This document shows, piece by piece, positions 42,263-56,543 of a stretch of 64,000 bases of DNA. Both the position numbers and the translations under genes were made by a program. Below the pieces are notes generated by a model. That model saw only the letters and a program-made list of their open reading frames with translations. It was not told the origin of the DNA and made no database searches. Where the stretch lies: assembly GCA_030762175.1 (NCBI GenBank), contig CM060843.1:25859001-25923000 (forward strand), given 5' to 3'. This DNA comes from Metallyticus violacea (lineage: Eukaryota > Arthropoda > Insecta > Mantodea > Metallyticidae). How positions within the stretch are numbered: the stretch's first letter is position 1; every line of letters starts with the position of its first letter.

Positions 42263-44669
42263 ATATCATCATATGAGCACGAGTGTACCTGTTGTAGACA
42301 GTGACTCATAGGAAATATATAATATGCCGCTGCGTACATAACATAAATACAAATTCAAATAGCAGTTTGTATAATTATTTGAGGGAGACTTTGTCTGCGA
42401 GGGTTGTGTGTTCGAGTGTTAATTGATGCTTTCAATAAGAGTAATTTGTGTGCTAATTGTTCTTCGTTAGTTATGCCCTTACATAATGTTGAAGAACGGG
42501 GTTTTATGCACAAATCATATGAAAAAACTGATTCTTGCAGCGAAGTGTTGATGTGATTTTCAAGAAATATCTTAACAATGTGTTCCAGCAAACTTGTTTT
42601 AAAGTTACGAGAGAGCGGATCTCTCAGTGACAAGAGACGTGTTCCGAAACACCATTTTCTTACGAAAGAAACGTTAGATGTATCTGAGAATTTCCTACAT
42701 GGATAGCGACAACGGTGCCATCGAGGGACATCATTTTCAGCATATTTTTAATACAGGTCAGTGCTTATAACTATCAGTTTTAAACACAGTTATAATTTTA
42801 TGCTTTCAATAAAAATATAAATACTAAAATAAAAGTATTATATTTACGTGCGGCCACACTTTCTCCTTTTTCCGGTTGCGGCTGCTGCAACCCTCCAGCA
42901 AGCAGCCGCGCTGAGGCGGCCCGTAATTGAAATAACTGCACTGTATAAACAACATAGGGGCAGTTCTCTGGAGATAAACATGGTTGAATGCGTGCCGGAA
43001 TCAAAACCTTGCCTTTCATGTAAATATGGGTTACTTAGCAAGGAAAAAGAAATTCGTTTCTACATCTGAAAGATACACAATATACAGAGCTTTCACCTCA
43101 AAACTTCACAAATTTAATATATACATATTGAAAATACATTTAATTTAAACAAAAACACATAAATGAACATTGAGAGGGAAATTGAAAATCAATATTGATT
43201 AAATTATAGGTCTCGTTCTCTCGGCCCATGCCACATCCACTCTGAAATTTTAAATTCCACTCCTATTTTTTGAAGCTTAAATTTTAAAGAGGTTTCTATT
43301 GTTGTTACATCGTTGCCTGACAACCTGGATTGCTATTGTGTTTGAATTTAGACAGAATAATACATCAAAACTGCCTAAGCATGGTCGCGATTTGATAATA
43401 AATTGTTTTAAAATGGCTTATACACTGTAAGAAAGCGAATTAGTCAGTAGTTCCAAAAGAGGCTACATTACTCTGATGTTAATAATTGTAATTTTATCCA
43501 AAATAAGTACTTTTTTCACCCTACAACTAACTGACATGTTTTTTAATTTGCCCAAATTTATGCAACAATTGCATAACGACCTGAAGTTCAAAACAAGTGT
43601 TGATTAAATTTTAAGTTTGACCTCTTCGTACCAAGCTATTTCCCTCTAACTTTTTACACTTAAATTTAAATTTGTGTAACATATTTATTTTCTATTGTTG
43701 CCTGATAATCTAGATTTTTAATTTTGTTTATATTTAGACAGAATATATATATATATATATATATATAAGTTAGTTATGAATGAAAAAAAATTGGGTAAAA
43801 TTACAGTTGTTACCTTTACAGTAATACAACCTATTCCGAACCTCCTGACTAATTTGCTTACATTTTTTTTTTCCTTCTTGTAGGATATACACCATTTTAA
43901 AAAAATTTGTTACTGAAACACAAATATTAAATTAAACTAAATCCTCAGCATTTTATTGTATTGTTCTGTTAAAATTCAAACAGCAGTAACAACAGTCTAA
44001 GTAGCAACAATAAAAAAAAACAGACAAAAGATATAACAATTGCATCTTCATTAAAATGTAAGCATCAGAATGCAGAGGCACTATTTGAACACTCGAAGTG
44101 GTGGTGGCTGCAGGTGAGGGGTGAAACCTAAAATTTAATTAAAATTGTTTCTAAACTTTCTCCCTCTATATCTAAATTGAGGTGTTTTTAATTAAATTTA
44201 TATTAAACGAGTAGTTATTCAGCCTGAGAAGTTTCGAAATGAAAACCTGTTTAATATGTTTATTGAAGCTGTTTTGGATGTTAGAAATGCATGTCTATAT
44301 AATGTGTTTTCTGTTATTTCTATCCCGACGTAAACAAATATGAATATATTACTCCGCGGTGCATGGCTCCGATTAGTTAAATAGTGCTATTATTGCTACC
44401 AATAGCTGATTCAATGTATTTCATTATTAGCCCTGAATACTACAACATTAAAAACTACATTAATAAAAATTTTGCACGATAACCTCCAACGAGCTTCCAT
44501 GGCATGTTTTACAATACTAATGGACCAGCACATGTTCCGCCGTGGCATTTTTGCATTGAAAATGATTGTGCTGTACAGAAAACAACGTGTGCGTATTTAA
44601 CTAACAATTAAAATACATAATAAGATATTCATAACAACTGGTATCACTCATGATGATGATTATTATTGC

Positions 44670-44711
<42 letters not shown>

Positions 44712-45645
44712 GGTGTTCATTAATATTGTTTTCTAAATGAAAACTGGTCCTTATTAAAGTTTAACTATACTTTCCTTTAGGGACTTCTGTGCGTAACATC
44801 AGGGGTGTAATATGTCCACGTGCTAATGAGAAAAGAGCAGCACCACAGATTATAGATATTTATGTACGTTAGGATAGAATTAACAGACCAGAGAATAGCA
44901 GCGTTAACAACACTGTGATTTCCTTTTTTACGAAGAATGTGGTAACTTTATGTACCATAGCATGACAAATTATCAATAAATTGCCTAAGTTATTACTACG
45001 AATGTCACCCGCAAAACAGTTTTACAATTTAAAAACTGTGAAATATCCTGAGTTTTCAAATATCTCCATTCATTTGACAACTAACTGCCTATTGCAGTTC
45101 GAGTCCCAATCGTGACCTCGCATTTTTCCTTTCTGACTACGATATGAAAGTACGAGTATATACCGATCATCACTTATTCATGCCTCCGATATGTTCGATT
45201 TAGGATGCTATTCAATTGGTTCGATTGCACGAGTGTTGAAAAAACAACAAATGTCCAATTATTTATATAATTATGCTTATTTTGGGTCTTGCGATTCACG
45301 TATTTGCAAATGTTCTCTACTCTGTAAGTTTTGTCGAAACGAGTTTAGAATGAAATTCTTCGAAACTAAAAATGAGTTAGAATACGTTGGGAATGATTTT
45401 ATTTTCTTTAAAGCTTAAGGTATAAGTTAAAATTAAATAAAAAAGAATATGGTAGCAGCCTTAAAATTCTTTCACTTACACCATAAGACAGAAGATCTTG
45501 AAAAAACATTTTTTCTTGTCTTTTATTCGAAACGTCTTTTTTCTGAGCTCATCCATGCTCATTGCTTATTGAAATGTCTTAATATATATTTTTCTATAGA
45601 ATACCACATACTTAAAATAAGGGTAAAAGTCCTGATTTAAAAAGT
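42263..45645. other. Unassigned AT-rich stretch
   Basis: No gene supported. Contains an (AT)n tract at 43745-43767, an (ATT)n tract at about 44660-44711, and a short GC-rich patch at 42850-42930. Two frames near 45191-45640 are open but show no domain. Confidence 0.4.
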
Positions 45646-46000
45646 TTAGCTCACTTTTTAACGCACTCCTTGAAGCCTCCTGGAAGCAGGGTTGTTGACT
45701 TCTGCAAACAATTGTTTACAGTCTCTAATATAATTAAATTCTCCTCCCAGGAAGGTTTTCTTTCATTTTTGGGAACAGTTTGATGTTGCTGGGAGCTAGA
45801 TCTGGGGAGTAAGTAGGATGAGCCAGCAATTCAAACTCACATTTACCAATAACAGCCATTGCAAAATAGCACATCTCACCTCAGCTTTCCGTGACATTTC
45901 TCTTTGACTGCATATTGCAATTTTGAAATTGCACTAGTGAAATAATGTCCTATTATTGTGACTTATTTCTATTAAAAATCAATTCATACCCAAAGCACAT
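45646..46000 (-). pseudogene. Mariner-type transposase relic, C-terminal end
   Basis: The minus strand reads EFELLAHPTYSPDLAPSNIK then LFPKMKENLPGRRI. This is the third-aspartate block of mariner-type transposases (GFELL-HPPYSPDLAPSD), with the catalytic S-D changed to S-N. The rest is unreadable. Confidence 0.7.
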
Positions 46001-46070
46001 AGATTATCTTGTCTGCTTATGGCTGCACCGTAAATTAATTAGGGCACTTCCATTCCTTACTTAACCTTTT

Positions 46071-46749
46071 GGTTTCAGTGTATGCAGAAAGTACGTACTT
46101 CAAGCAAAGAAAAAACCATGTTAACATAACAAAATTGAATTCACACAAACAGAAAATGATGAGCACTAATTATCTTAGACTTTTATAGTTACAACAGTTG
46201 CTTAAAATGCCCAACCTCGGCGGCAACACACTTCTGAGTATGTTGAACTACTGATTGAGCAACGTTTGCAAAAGTGTCCTCAGCGATTGCAGCACTTGCC
46301 GTTTCAATTTCTTCCCGAAGTGCTGCCAGAGAAGCTGGGTTTCTACGGTATACAACATCCGTAAGAGTTCCCCCTAGGTAAAAGTTCAACGGCAGTTCTG
46401 TTATGTACACACGTCTCCTTTGCCTTTGAACTTCAATAACATTCTCGGTTTTCCAATATTATTTCAGAATTGCTTTCCGCTGTTCAAACGATAATCTTGA
46501 CTTCATTTTGTTGTAGGAACGCTAGCATAACGTAATGTGAGTCACTCTGTTTACAGAACATCATACGATAATCTGGGCTACAATTGTTCATTGTTGATTT
46601 ACCTGTCACGTAGCAACGTATCATAATGTACGTGAGTCACATCTGTTTACAGAACATCACACTACATGTTACAGTTTCGGTTCAACTTTGAAATATATTA
46701 AATAGATTATGTACTGTGAAAGTGTATAGACTTTTTTTGGCACCCTCGG
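46071..46749 (-). mobile_element. Tc1-like element B, shortened further
   Basis: Related to 11633-12498 over most of its length (ttcacacaaacag, tagttacaacagttgct, attgagcaacgtt, cgataatctt, acgtgagtcacatctg). The right end ttttggcaccctcgg is intact and followed by TA. The left end is decayed, so the start is approximate. On the minus strand it keeps DVVYRRNPASLAALREEIET then AAIAEDTFANVAQSVVQHTQ, the last part of the transposase, and lacks the QQDG segment that copy A still has. Confidence 0.78.
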
Positions 46750-47153
46750 TATGTGACACTCCCAAGATTCACCCATAGTCACAAATCTGTCAAGAAGTAC
46801 CAGTTTTTTCCACCCGAAATGTCTGAAGTGTGCTTACAAGGCTGACTCTCAACCGTCTTTAAGTTGATGTTAAGGAGAAATTGTATAACAATTACTAATT
46901 TTGAGGCCCATTATATCACAAAGTGCGAGTATGCAATATATCCTCTTAAAACTATGCATGATTGGCAATCATAATTTTCTATAATTGTTGTAGTACAATA
47001 ATAACAAATGTCTTATTAGAGATGAGTTATAACTCTTTTCTAGGGCCCCTCATCTTTGATTTACAATAGCAATACTTTTTATCAAAATTAAGTTTAATGA
47101 AAATAGTATTATACTTCTAGCACCTTATATATATATATATATATTTTTTTTTT
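46750..47153. other. Spacer with (AT)n
   Basis: AT repeat at 47127-47144 followed by a T run. Nothing else. Confidence 0.4.
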
Positions 47154-47413
47154 AATTGTGTTTAACGCCTGTTTTTACTACTGAGTTACCACAGGCGGCG
47201 GACACTGATGATAGATGAGATGAAATGATATATTGGGAAAGAATTTTTTTTAAGGAGGGAAACGTTCCAGGCCTAAGTTTAGGGTACTTCCCCGGCATTT
47301 GCCATTTATGAGGACTGAGGAAAACCTGGAAAAAACCTCAGTCAGGGAGGGCGGTCCTGAAGGGATTCTAACCCCAGATTTTCCGCGCCTTAACGACCTC
47401 GGCCACACGTGGC
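47154..47413 (-). mobile_element. SINE-1 copy f, with a deletion between the A and B boxes
   Basis: Reverse SINE-1. In sense the head passes from ttaaggcgcgg straight to aaaatctggggtt, missing about 15 bp (the ctcgtgagcgggagg segment), so the promoter spacing is altered. The B box is also changed (ggttagaatccc). Confidence 0.9.
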
Positions 47414-49191
47414 TGTAGCACCTTATATGCAGAATGCAATGCTGCAAAAGGGGTTAACATTTAATTGGGCTAGCTTTCATAATCTCTGATAAAATGGGTC
47501 ATATGTTCTGAAAAAAGAGATTCGCAAACATGAAACCTTAACGTTTTGGATGAGAAACTACATTAAATACTCACAGTGTAGAACTCTAGCGGCTTAGAAA
47601 TATCCTGTTGCATAGTCTGGATCTTCTTCTTCCTCTTTACCATCCAGTAATTTCTTACTCCTAGGTAATTAGCTCTGCTGTCAACTCTGCATTTAGCACA
47701 TGAAGATTATTCAGTTTTTACAGTTCTCTGCCATTGTTGTGCCCTGGTCACTTTTCTAGAACCTTCAATCTTCTGTTATCATATTTGAAGGCATCAGCTT
47801 CTCCTAACTGTACTGTATTCAGTTCAATAAAAATATTTTTAGACACCTTAGATCATATCATGTTGCTAAATGGTTAGTTGACAGTTGGCACAAAGAGAAC
47901 AAGAAAGATTTGCAAAGATTTAGGTCTATTATAACATTAATAAGTCTATCATTTAACTCGTAGCTCTTTTGTTTTTCTGATTTTACTTTGCTTTTAGAAG
48001 CAATGGGGAACGTGGGTCACTTTAGAATTGATGAGGTTCCTTACAAATTCTTTAGCATTTTTACTTACTTGCCTGATACTCATTATTAATTTTAGGATAT
48101 TTATTTCTTCTGAATTTACACTTTTTAAATGCATGTTTTTCTTTTGTTATTTTAGACAAACAATGTACATACAAAACGAGAACAAAAACAATCCCTCAAA
48201 ATCAGATTCCGTGACACAAGCATATCTTGCTGCAAACACCATATAGGTTTAAAGTTCAAAACTGCCAACGTGTAGTAGGTACCAACGTGAAAACAACCAA
48301 AACCACAGCCTTCTATATTTCTGTTTACTGAGTTATGCCCATTCAGTTATCTCAGTGTAAATTGGGCGAAAACTTCAATGTGCAACATTTATTTCAAACC
48401 AGTCATAACTATCAGGATTTAATAAATTATACATCATAATGCTTAGAAGAACGTATATAAATAAAATAAAACGAAAAATGTCAAGTTTCGTTAAATTTGG
48501 CCCACAATAATTTTGGTAAGGATAATATTCGAATGCTTTTGAATTGTCTGTTTTTTCCCCTATTGATCACTCGTCAACAAATACTTTCTTCTGACGTGAC
48601 AATTTACCAGGGATTATCGCCATGTTCATCTTCACAGGATATTGTACAATATTTACTCACCACGCCACCGTTTTCTACATCATTAAACACAGCATATTTC
48701 CCCAAAGTTACTGACATATTTTAATGATTTTCAGTATGTAATGGCAGCTCTTTGCTCGATACGATTCATTTTCCTAGTTTGTCAGCGTTTCTTATCATTG
48801 CAACAATATATGAACTTAAAATTGCGCACCAACAATTATGCATTTTAGGCATTCTTGTGTCATAAAATTAAATTTAAAATAGTTTTAAATGGGCCATGTG
48901 AATCAATTCTTGCACTATAGCTTCTGTTTTATTTTTTGACTTCTAAATAATTATTTCTCAAAACGCATTAACATAAAATATACCCGAATAAATTGAAAAT
49001 AACTATTTCTTCATGTAATATCTTTATGTACAAGGTTTTTAATACCCAGTAAGTCTACAGTTTAGCATAAAATATACAACTAATACATTAAAAAGCCATT
49101 CATACTCGAAACTACGATCTGTTCCACTTTAATAGCTGGACAAGACGACCTGAGCTGCAGCTTTAAGAGCTTATACATCCGTGGAGCGGAC

Positions 49192-49196
<5 letters not shown>
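47414..49196. other. Unassigned AT-rich stretch
   Basis: Two frames (48028-48246, 48497-48724) are open but have no recognisable domain or codon signal. Confidence 0.35.

Positions 49197-49242
<46 letters not shown>
49197..49242. repeat. Poly(A) tract, about 46 A
   Basis: The longest homopolymer in the window. No retroposon sequence could be recognised on its 5' side. Confidence 0.95.
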
Positions 49243-49243
<1 letters not shown>

Positions 49244-50319
49244 CGTTTAAACATTCATTATATTTCTTGGCCATTGTTTAAAGAATGCGAAAAAAAGGGC
49301 ACTGATACTATTGTTAATAATAATTTTACTTGAAAACGTATGATTGTTTCCGTTCCTCTTTTAATGCCCTCGGCAGGTTTCCTTTAAGTTCATCAACACC
49401 CATTGTTTTTAATGTCCGGAACTCTATTTACGACACTACCGTTGGAGTGGAGTGCTTGAATTTACACAGGCTTTCTCACATTCTGTAGGTGGGAAACGTC
49501 CACCTTAGTGGTTACCGTGCGGCGAAGTTTCTCACTTTAATTAAGAAATAAAAAGAACAAGCGCTGCCCTTCAGGTTTTATGTCCGGCAGTTTGGATTAG
49601 AAGACTTCTTCCGAGGCTAGGGCTTAAAGTAAAAGCCCGGTTCACAGTGCAAAGCATTTTACAGGTTAGATGTCGAAGTATATTTCTGCGAATTTATTAA
49701 GCGGTATAGAAGACTTTTGACGCGCCATGTTGGTTGTTTTACTTACGAAATCAGAGCTCTATAGATTACTTTATAACTTTATATTTTATTTTATCGCTTC
49801 TAATGACTAGCACTGAAGCATCAGTACTTTATATCTGAAAATGATGCGAATATGAAGCAAACCGTTGAATTATATCTGGTAATAATTTATACCAAGAATA
49901 AAATACGTTACTAGTAGTGCATTAACAGCACAGGAAGGAATAAGAGAAATTATTTGCGCACTATTAGAGTTGCGCTTTGTTTTAAAATAGGGCAATTATT
50001 TAGTGGATATTCTACACTTCTTTTAAACTATTGTTTGTATATTTGACACGAAAGTCAATTCAAACAAATGTATAGGGGTCGAAGAGGTATCTTGCCACAA
50101 ATAATGTCCTTAATTTTGTCACATTTATTGCAATGTGAGTAGTAGATCCACATATTTATGCAATTACTTACATATAATTTTTTTAGCTGTATATCTAACT
50201 GGAACCTTAAAATGTTGATGAATTAGACCACTACATTATATTTAAATTTATGTTCCATATGTTTTACATATTTCACACAACAGTAAATGTTTTTAAGATA
50301 TTTCTTCTTTGACCCTACG
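49243..50319. other. Unassigned stretch
   Basis: No recognisable feature. Confidence 0.4.
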
Positions 50320-50680
50320 GAGAAGGGATTCGTACCGCGGCAACTAATGAACCCTTTGTGCATACTGCCCTAAGAAGGCACCTCCGAAAGGAGGGGATGA
50401 AATGGGGAATACACCGAGCGGCCAGGAAACTGAGAAGGCACGAGCTTAGGCGGGGTCCCTAACGTTCCTATAGATGATCAGTCCCAGAGGCCAGCAAGCC
50501 GGCAAGAACCACTCCGGTTGCACTACTCTAAGTGTCCGGAAGTCCCTCGAGGAGGTCCCCAGACAGAAACCATCAGGCGCTAGGAGAGAAACTTTTCCTG
50601 ATTGCAAGCCACAGCCATATCACACGAATATCCCGCATTGCTTGACGCTTTCGACAACGTAACTGATGGAATGAAATGAA
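50320..50680 (+). repeat. GC-rich island, possible 3' end of an unclassified retroelement
   Basis: About 350 bp of balanced composition in AT-rich surroundings (ccctacggagaagggattcg...cattgcttgacgctttcgac). It ends in a degenerate (gaaat/gaatga)n tail: tggaatgaaatgaaaagaaatgg. An island with a simple-repeat tail is what a LINE 3' end looks like, but no reverse transcriptase precedes it. Confidence 0.35.
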
Positions 50681-52548
50681 AAGAAATGGATGAGCGGAAA
50701 ATTCGTGGAATGTACTCATATATGTGCATCTCAGCTTTCATCTATGTGACCAGAGAAAACACGGAAATACCCAAGTTCAGGATGGTTCCAAAATACCATG
50801 TTTTTCTCGAAAAATACTGTGTCACCAAGTTCCTGGCAAATCTGCACCATGCAATGGATATCTTGATATGTGCTACTAGCAAGCTGTGGAGTACACTATT
50901 GTAGAAATAAAATTTTCCCATGTCTAGATTGCTGTTGATGAAGCCAACACTGTTCTAAAAGCACAGATCACGCAACAATTGCTCAATTCGTCAATTGTTA
51001 AAAGTGTTGTGGTCCGGGGAGTGCGGAAGAAAACGTTCTCGTAATGTTCTCTGAAACAGCAGCCAATCACCACCTCCACTGTCACTGCAACTTCTATTTC
51101 TGCTGCTGTTGCATAATGCGACATAGTCTTCGGTTTAAAGAAATAGTAGGACGAAGAAAGGAGGTAAACGGAGGCACTAGAGAGCTGTAAAGCAAGTTGT
51201 GGCAACACTGTCGCTACTCTGCTAATGAACGTTTGAGGGCGTTGCTCTCAGGATTTTAGAGTGGGATGTAACACTCAACACACCAAATAGTGTTAACTCA
51301 GTGTTGATGAAGTATTGATGAGCGAATACGAAGGTGGTAATTAGTTGCATTTCGTAAAGCGATGTTTTCTAAAAATGAACATAGAGCACGAATTAAAATT
51401 GTCTGGAACGAGAGGGAATGTCATGCGGTCTCTCAGAAGCCCGCGGAAATTATACTCAGCCATACAGGACGGCGGCGCCTAATTTGTAGGGCTTTCAACA
51501 TGAACGTGATAATGTAGAACATGCACCACTTGCAGATCGTCGTAGCCTCTAAGTGCATTACGTTGATTTGATTCAACTGCTGGAGTTTGATCTTTGACGG
51601 AATTAGCTCAGAAGTCGGAACAGGACACTCTAGTGTTACAGTAGACCGTTATTTCTCAAACATCAACATAAACGGCTTAGATGCGGGTGTTCAGCTTTTT
51701 TTCCAGAAATGTGACAGTGGATGATAAATGTTCAAGGGATTACAGTGAAGGAACGTCAAAGTCTCCATGCTCTAGAATAAATGGTTTGCTACATATGAAT
51801 AACCTTTCTTTACAACCTTCGCATTCTACTCCTTAGGAGATTTTGCAGCCAAATTGAAAATTAGGTAAAAATAATTGCAGGCTAAATATGTAAGTCAGCA
51901 TGGGGTTTGTTGCCAGCGTACCTATCAACTCCTTAGCTGATCGATGGAGGATGCTTACAAAATGACTGAGCGAAGTTAAGGAGATGCTCCCTGTAGAGTA
52001 TTATTTTCGGTTCAAGTCACCGGATGGACAATTTATATTCCACAGAAAGGGAGACCTTAAGATTCAGCAACGGCTACTAGAAATGCCTATTATCATAGCT
52101 AAGCCTAGGAAAATATTTACTATTTCATATAGGTAGTAGAATTAAAATAAAACAGTTGAGCTAGATACACAAGACTTTTAAGAACTAAAAATTAGATACA
52201 TTACAGCCGTTCCTCAGATCCTCCAAGAAATCCTTTCGCCTTACGTGCCGTTCCAATGATAACATAGCCACCAGAAAGGATATTTACTGCAATAGAAATA
52301 AGGGAGACAAATCAAGCAGCCAACATACGGTTCTATTCAGTAATTAGAACTTTTATAAAGTTTTACGGAATATTACAAAAAGAGCCAGAAAATCTTGTGA
52401 ATGATGTTGTCTTCATTTTTCAGCCTTGCATTAAAAAATGAAGAATTCAATGTCCTTATACAGAAAGAGAAGTCATTAACTTGCAAAAGGAAGATTATTA
52501 GCCAAGCACTAGTTGAATATTATTACAGTGGATTGAACCTGCAAAGGG
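50681..52548. other. Unassigned stretch, possible old transposase traces
   Basis: The plus strand near 51364-51520 reads MFSKNEHRARIKIVWNEREC, and 51600-51660 gives GISSEVGTGHSSVTVDRYFS, which has an HTH-like look. I cannot assign either to a family. Confidence 0.25.
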
Positions 52549-52572
52549 GAAAAAAAAAAAAAAAAAAAAAAA
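52549..52572. repeat. Poly(A) tract
   Basis: About 23 A after aaagggg. No retroposon recognised. Confidence 0.9.
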
Positions 52573-52745
52573 TACAATCTATTCGCTACTCGGAAACGAA
52601 CCTGAAGAGGCCACTTTGAGAAAAAATTACAATACCAATCAATATATTTATTAAAGGTGCTATAAAAGCAATTGAAAAGCTATTTATGTAAACACATACT
52701 CCATTATAGGGCAACAGTTCTAAAACTGAATATCTCGATAGCGTT

Positions 52746-52756
52746 TAACAGCGGTA
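52746..52756. repeat. Target-site duplication of SINE-2 copy g, left
   Basis: taacagcggta, repeated exactly at 53062-53072. Confidence 0.9.
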
Positions 52757-53061
52757 GCTTTTGGTTGGTTTTATTTTATTTATGGACGCTCTTTATAACA
52801 TCTCAGGTCATCAGCGATGCATTCAATTCAAGGCGTAAAACGGCCCATAAATTTTACTCAAAGGCCTCTTCTTTCACGCTTGAGGTTCTTTTTTATGCCG
52901 TAAAACTACGACACGGGACCCACAGCTTTACTTCCCTTCCGAAGGAAGCCATATTTAGGATTTTTTACGCCCGAAAAAATCCACCGATTCTGGCCGGGTT
53001 TGAACCCACAATCTTGGGTTTAGGAAGCAAGTATGGTTACCACTACACCACCAGGACCGAC
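52757..53061 (-). mobile_element. SINE-2 copy g with 11-bp target-site duplication
   Basis: Full-length reverse SINE-2 from ggttttattttatttatgg to accaccaggaccg. The B box is gggtttgaacccaca on this strand. The exact duplication taacagcggta on both sides shows retroposition and marks the true ends of the family. Confidence 0.94.
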
Positions 53062-53072
53062 TAACAGCGGTA

Positions 53073-54150
53073 AGTAGTAATACTGCTTATGATTGTAAAA
53101 CAGAGTAGAAACATACATTCTTATTTATGGGTAGTTATATACAAATAAAGCAAAGTAGCTAACATTTGATGAACTGCAATAAGATAAACGAGAAGAAAAT
53201 GAAAAATTTCGAAGACAAGGTAGTAAAAGTTGAATAAAAATTTGTTAAAATCTTTAACTGTTTCTTTGAAAATGGTTCACAATTTTATTATGTCAATTCA
53301 TCTTGGCTTACAAACTTATAATTATTGATTTAAATCAATAAGAACTGACTCACTCGCTTAATTTAATTCCATTCACTACCTCTAAGCATCAGTTTCATTT
53401 TCAACCTAGTACATTTAACTTGGTTCTAAGCTTGCGCTTGCCCGTGCCAAACAAATATGTCGACGACGTATGTGATGCATTAGTTGCTAATAATAAGTGG
53501 TTACTAACTAAAGGAAAGCCTAGTCAGATATAACTGTGAGTAGAGGCTATGAAAATACTTGGATTTGTTGCCACAGGTTGTAGGAGTTAACGCTTCATTC
53601 TAACCACGAATATTTGTAGAGATGCACAAAGTACTGCTGTCTACCAGCAATCTTAATTGACAAATTCAAACAAAAAAAAAAAACACGCCGCTTATTTCTA
53701 AGACTACGTGTTCCAATGCCTGTGTTTGCTACGAAAATCAGATCATACCACTCCAGCTTTTGAATTGTTATATTGACATCGACTGGATGCACTCACTTAT
53801 TTTTCTGCGTCGATTTCTATGCACCTCAACTCCGCACTATCTTACGTCCGGTTTTCACTCCTTATCTTGTCATAACAATTTACCCGATTGAATAACAACT
53901 CCATTCTTTCTGTGCCCCTATATCGAACCTCGTACTTTTTTTCATTCTTGACATTATCACTGAAACTCTCTGTCATCTCATTTAATGAAATGCCTGCCTC
54001 AACAACAGTTTATAACATTGTTCGAGGACTATTTTTTTGGAGAATGCAGCATTTAACAAGCACTTGTTCAAATTGTTAATGCCATTAACTGTATTGTATA
54101 TATTGTGATTGTGCTGTCCCTGGAAGTGGGATTTTAACTTCGCCAAGTAA
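53073..54150. other. Unassigned AT-rich stretch
   Basis: No recognisable feature. Confidence 0.4.

Positions 54151-54199
<49 letters not shown>
54151..54199. repeat. (ATT)n microsatellite
   Basis: About 16 att units. Confidence 0.92.
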
Positions 54200-54203
<4 letters not shown>

Positions 54204-56543
54204 TTTAGCTATTAATCTTTATTTTCCTTATTTTTACTTCTTCTGGTTCTAAACGTTTCATTTTTGGAATACTAATTACAAAGTTACAGGAGATGCTGAA
54301 TGAATAATAAGATAGTTTCTCCTTCTTTCAGGTTTTGTTTCATTTCTGTTTAAAATATTCTGGATTGTTCCTCAATTCTTTGACCATAGAGTGCTATTTT
54401 TTCAACATAATCTTCTTACAATTCTATGACTTTGTGTCAACTAGATATCATAGCTGTATGGCTTCATGGTGCCATTTCTCAGGTCTGGCTTGCAGCCATC
54501 TTCCTATGCGTTATAACAGGTTGCATCTTTTAGACGATCCACGAGATAGAAATTAATATCCGGACTGTGCGTAAGGATCCAGCAAAGTTGAGTGACTTCT
54601 CAGGTGTGTCGGCTTGAGTCTGGGTCCGTTGTGAAGATCAATGCGTTGGAAATGCTTCTTCAAATTCCGAATCGTTTTGACATACATCTTGGATTTAATT
54701 CCTTCATTGCGCATTACATCAATCATAATTCTGTTTTCAAACCCCCAGAAGAATATGGCGCGACTTTACCGGCTAAGAGTACTGTTTTGAACTTTGCTTT
54801 TTCCGAGTAGAAGTTTTATGATTTCACTCCTCGTCTTTTAGTCTCAGGCTCGAAGTGATTGATCCTGTTTCATATGTCGCTACAATGGTGGATTGATATC
54901 CACATCTTCAGCATCGTAATGAGCAAGTAGCTGTGAAGTCCCGATTAAAGATGCCGGTTGGTGTGACTGCAGTGTGGCGCTGCCTGGTGCGCATGATCAG
55001 TGAGAAATTAAATTACATATTTTAGAGATCCCATGTATCACTGCCATTAAGCGGAAGAAGATAATGTGCTATAGTTCAAACGTACTAGACATATAATATT
55101 GCATTTTTCAAAAATGTGTTACATTTCACATTAAATGCCACTCGTAAATGTACTTTTTATTAATTGCTGAGATTTTATTATTAACTTTCACAACGTCATA
55201 GCCAGCTTTGTTATTACACTAAAATAATGATAGCATCTGCCGCTTGGGGAGTTAATAAAGGCTAATGCTTTCTGGAAATAACTTTGGTTGACTTTTCAAT
55301 GCGTTCAAAATTCATAATTAATTTTATTATACAATTCCGTTCACTTTTACATCTTATTTCGAAAGTTCATCTTCCAAGAAATCCTTTGCTTAAGCTTCCA
55401 ATTTCTTAGCTGTCACTTTCTTAGTGGAGAAGAGAACACTCAAACTAGGAAATAGCACTGGTTTCTCTTGCAATGCATGCTTTCAGAGATAGGGTTAATG
55501 CATTAATAAATGTTGGTCTTAGATGACCAGTATTTAATGTATTTGTATAATAATTTTAACAGTTACAAGTTTCTACTACAATAAGTAATAAAACAACAAT
55601 CTTATAGTACTCAAACGTATTAGCTTAAAATTTTCCATTTTTAAGTTGAAAGCAAATAGTACCTAAATATTAGTAGTTAATTTTCTTTGTAAAGTTGTCT
55701 TATATCGAGTGGTAGGGAAGCACGTGTAGCAGGAGTGGCACTCTTACTAGAAAGATTTATGAAAAAGCTTTATCTATATTTACCTTTCTTTCTTCCGCTA
55801 TGTTTTTAAATAACAAGACTTTATAAACATAGAAAGAACCTTTAGAAAAATTGTCTATACTACAGTAGGTGTGTTACACGGCCACTACTTGGCCGTCAGC
55901 TGTTTCAGGTTTCACAGCACTAGTGAATGTGCGCATGCGTCCAGATTTATTCTCGTGTCAGAAAACTTATGGAGCTGGTATCTCTGTCAAGGATAATTAC
56001 TGGAGAACATACAATGCAGAGACTTTCTCTGTATTTTAAATCATTATGTTAAAATAGTGAACTTACTGTAACGAGGGTTTCAAACAGCGTTTACTTCTTT
56101 TAAAATTTCGGTATTACTCGGACTTAGTAGTCCGAGATAGAAATTTCGTTTTGTGCACTGAAGAGAATTAAATAATAGCAAATATCAGTCTCGGGAGCTT
56201 CTCACAGATCTAGCACTTCTTTCAATAGAGAATGTTCCTTATGTACCGCTCCGGCAAACCAGCTTGCATCAGCGGTCACCTAGCTCTCGCGTGCCAGTTT
56301 AACTATGGCAACACACTTCGTACTGACGTCTGTGCTTGGATTCTGCTTTCAGTGACTCGCGTCTTTGTGTCAGCGTCGGTAGCTTAGAGGTGATATTGAG
56401 CGGTCAGACAGCATATGGACACCGTCGGGACCACAACACTTGGGTTCTCTTCTTTCCGGGACAGCCTTTGTTTTTTGTTTTTTCTTTGTTTGCTTTCTTT
56501 CACTGTGATAACTTGATTTGGCATTAGAAGAAATACATGATGA
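54200..56543. other. Unassigned stretch
   Basis: No supported gene. 54540-54980 and 55880-56400 are less AT-rich, but frames are short. Confidence 0.4.

Noticed and set aside
42355..42633. 92-codon minus-strand open frame
   Set aside because: Composition is protein-like, but no motif from a known transposase or host family could be recognised.
48028..48246. Open frame starting with a hydrophobic segment that could be a signal peptide or membrane helix
   Set aside because: Such frames are expected in AT-rich DNA; no homologous domain, splice support or codon bias is visible.
51364..51660. Another HTH transposase
   Set aside because: Only two short suggestive segments in different frames; not enough to assign a family.
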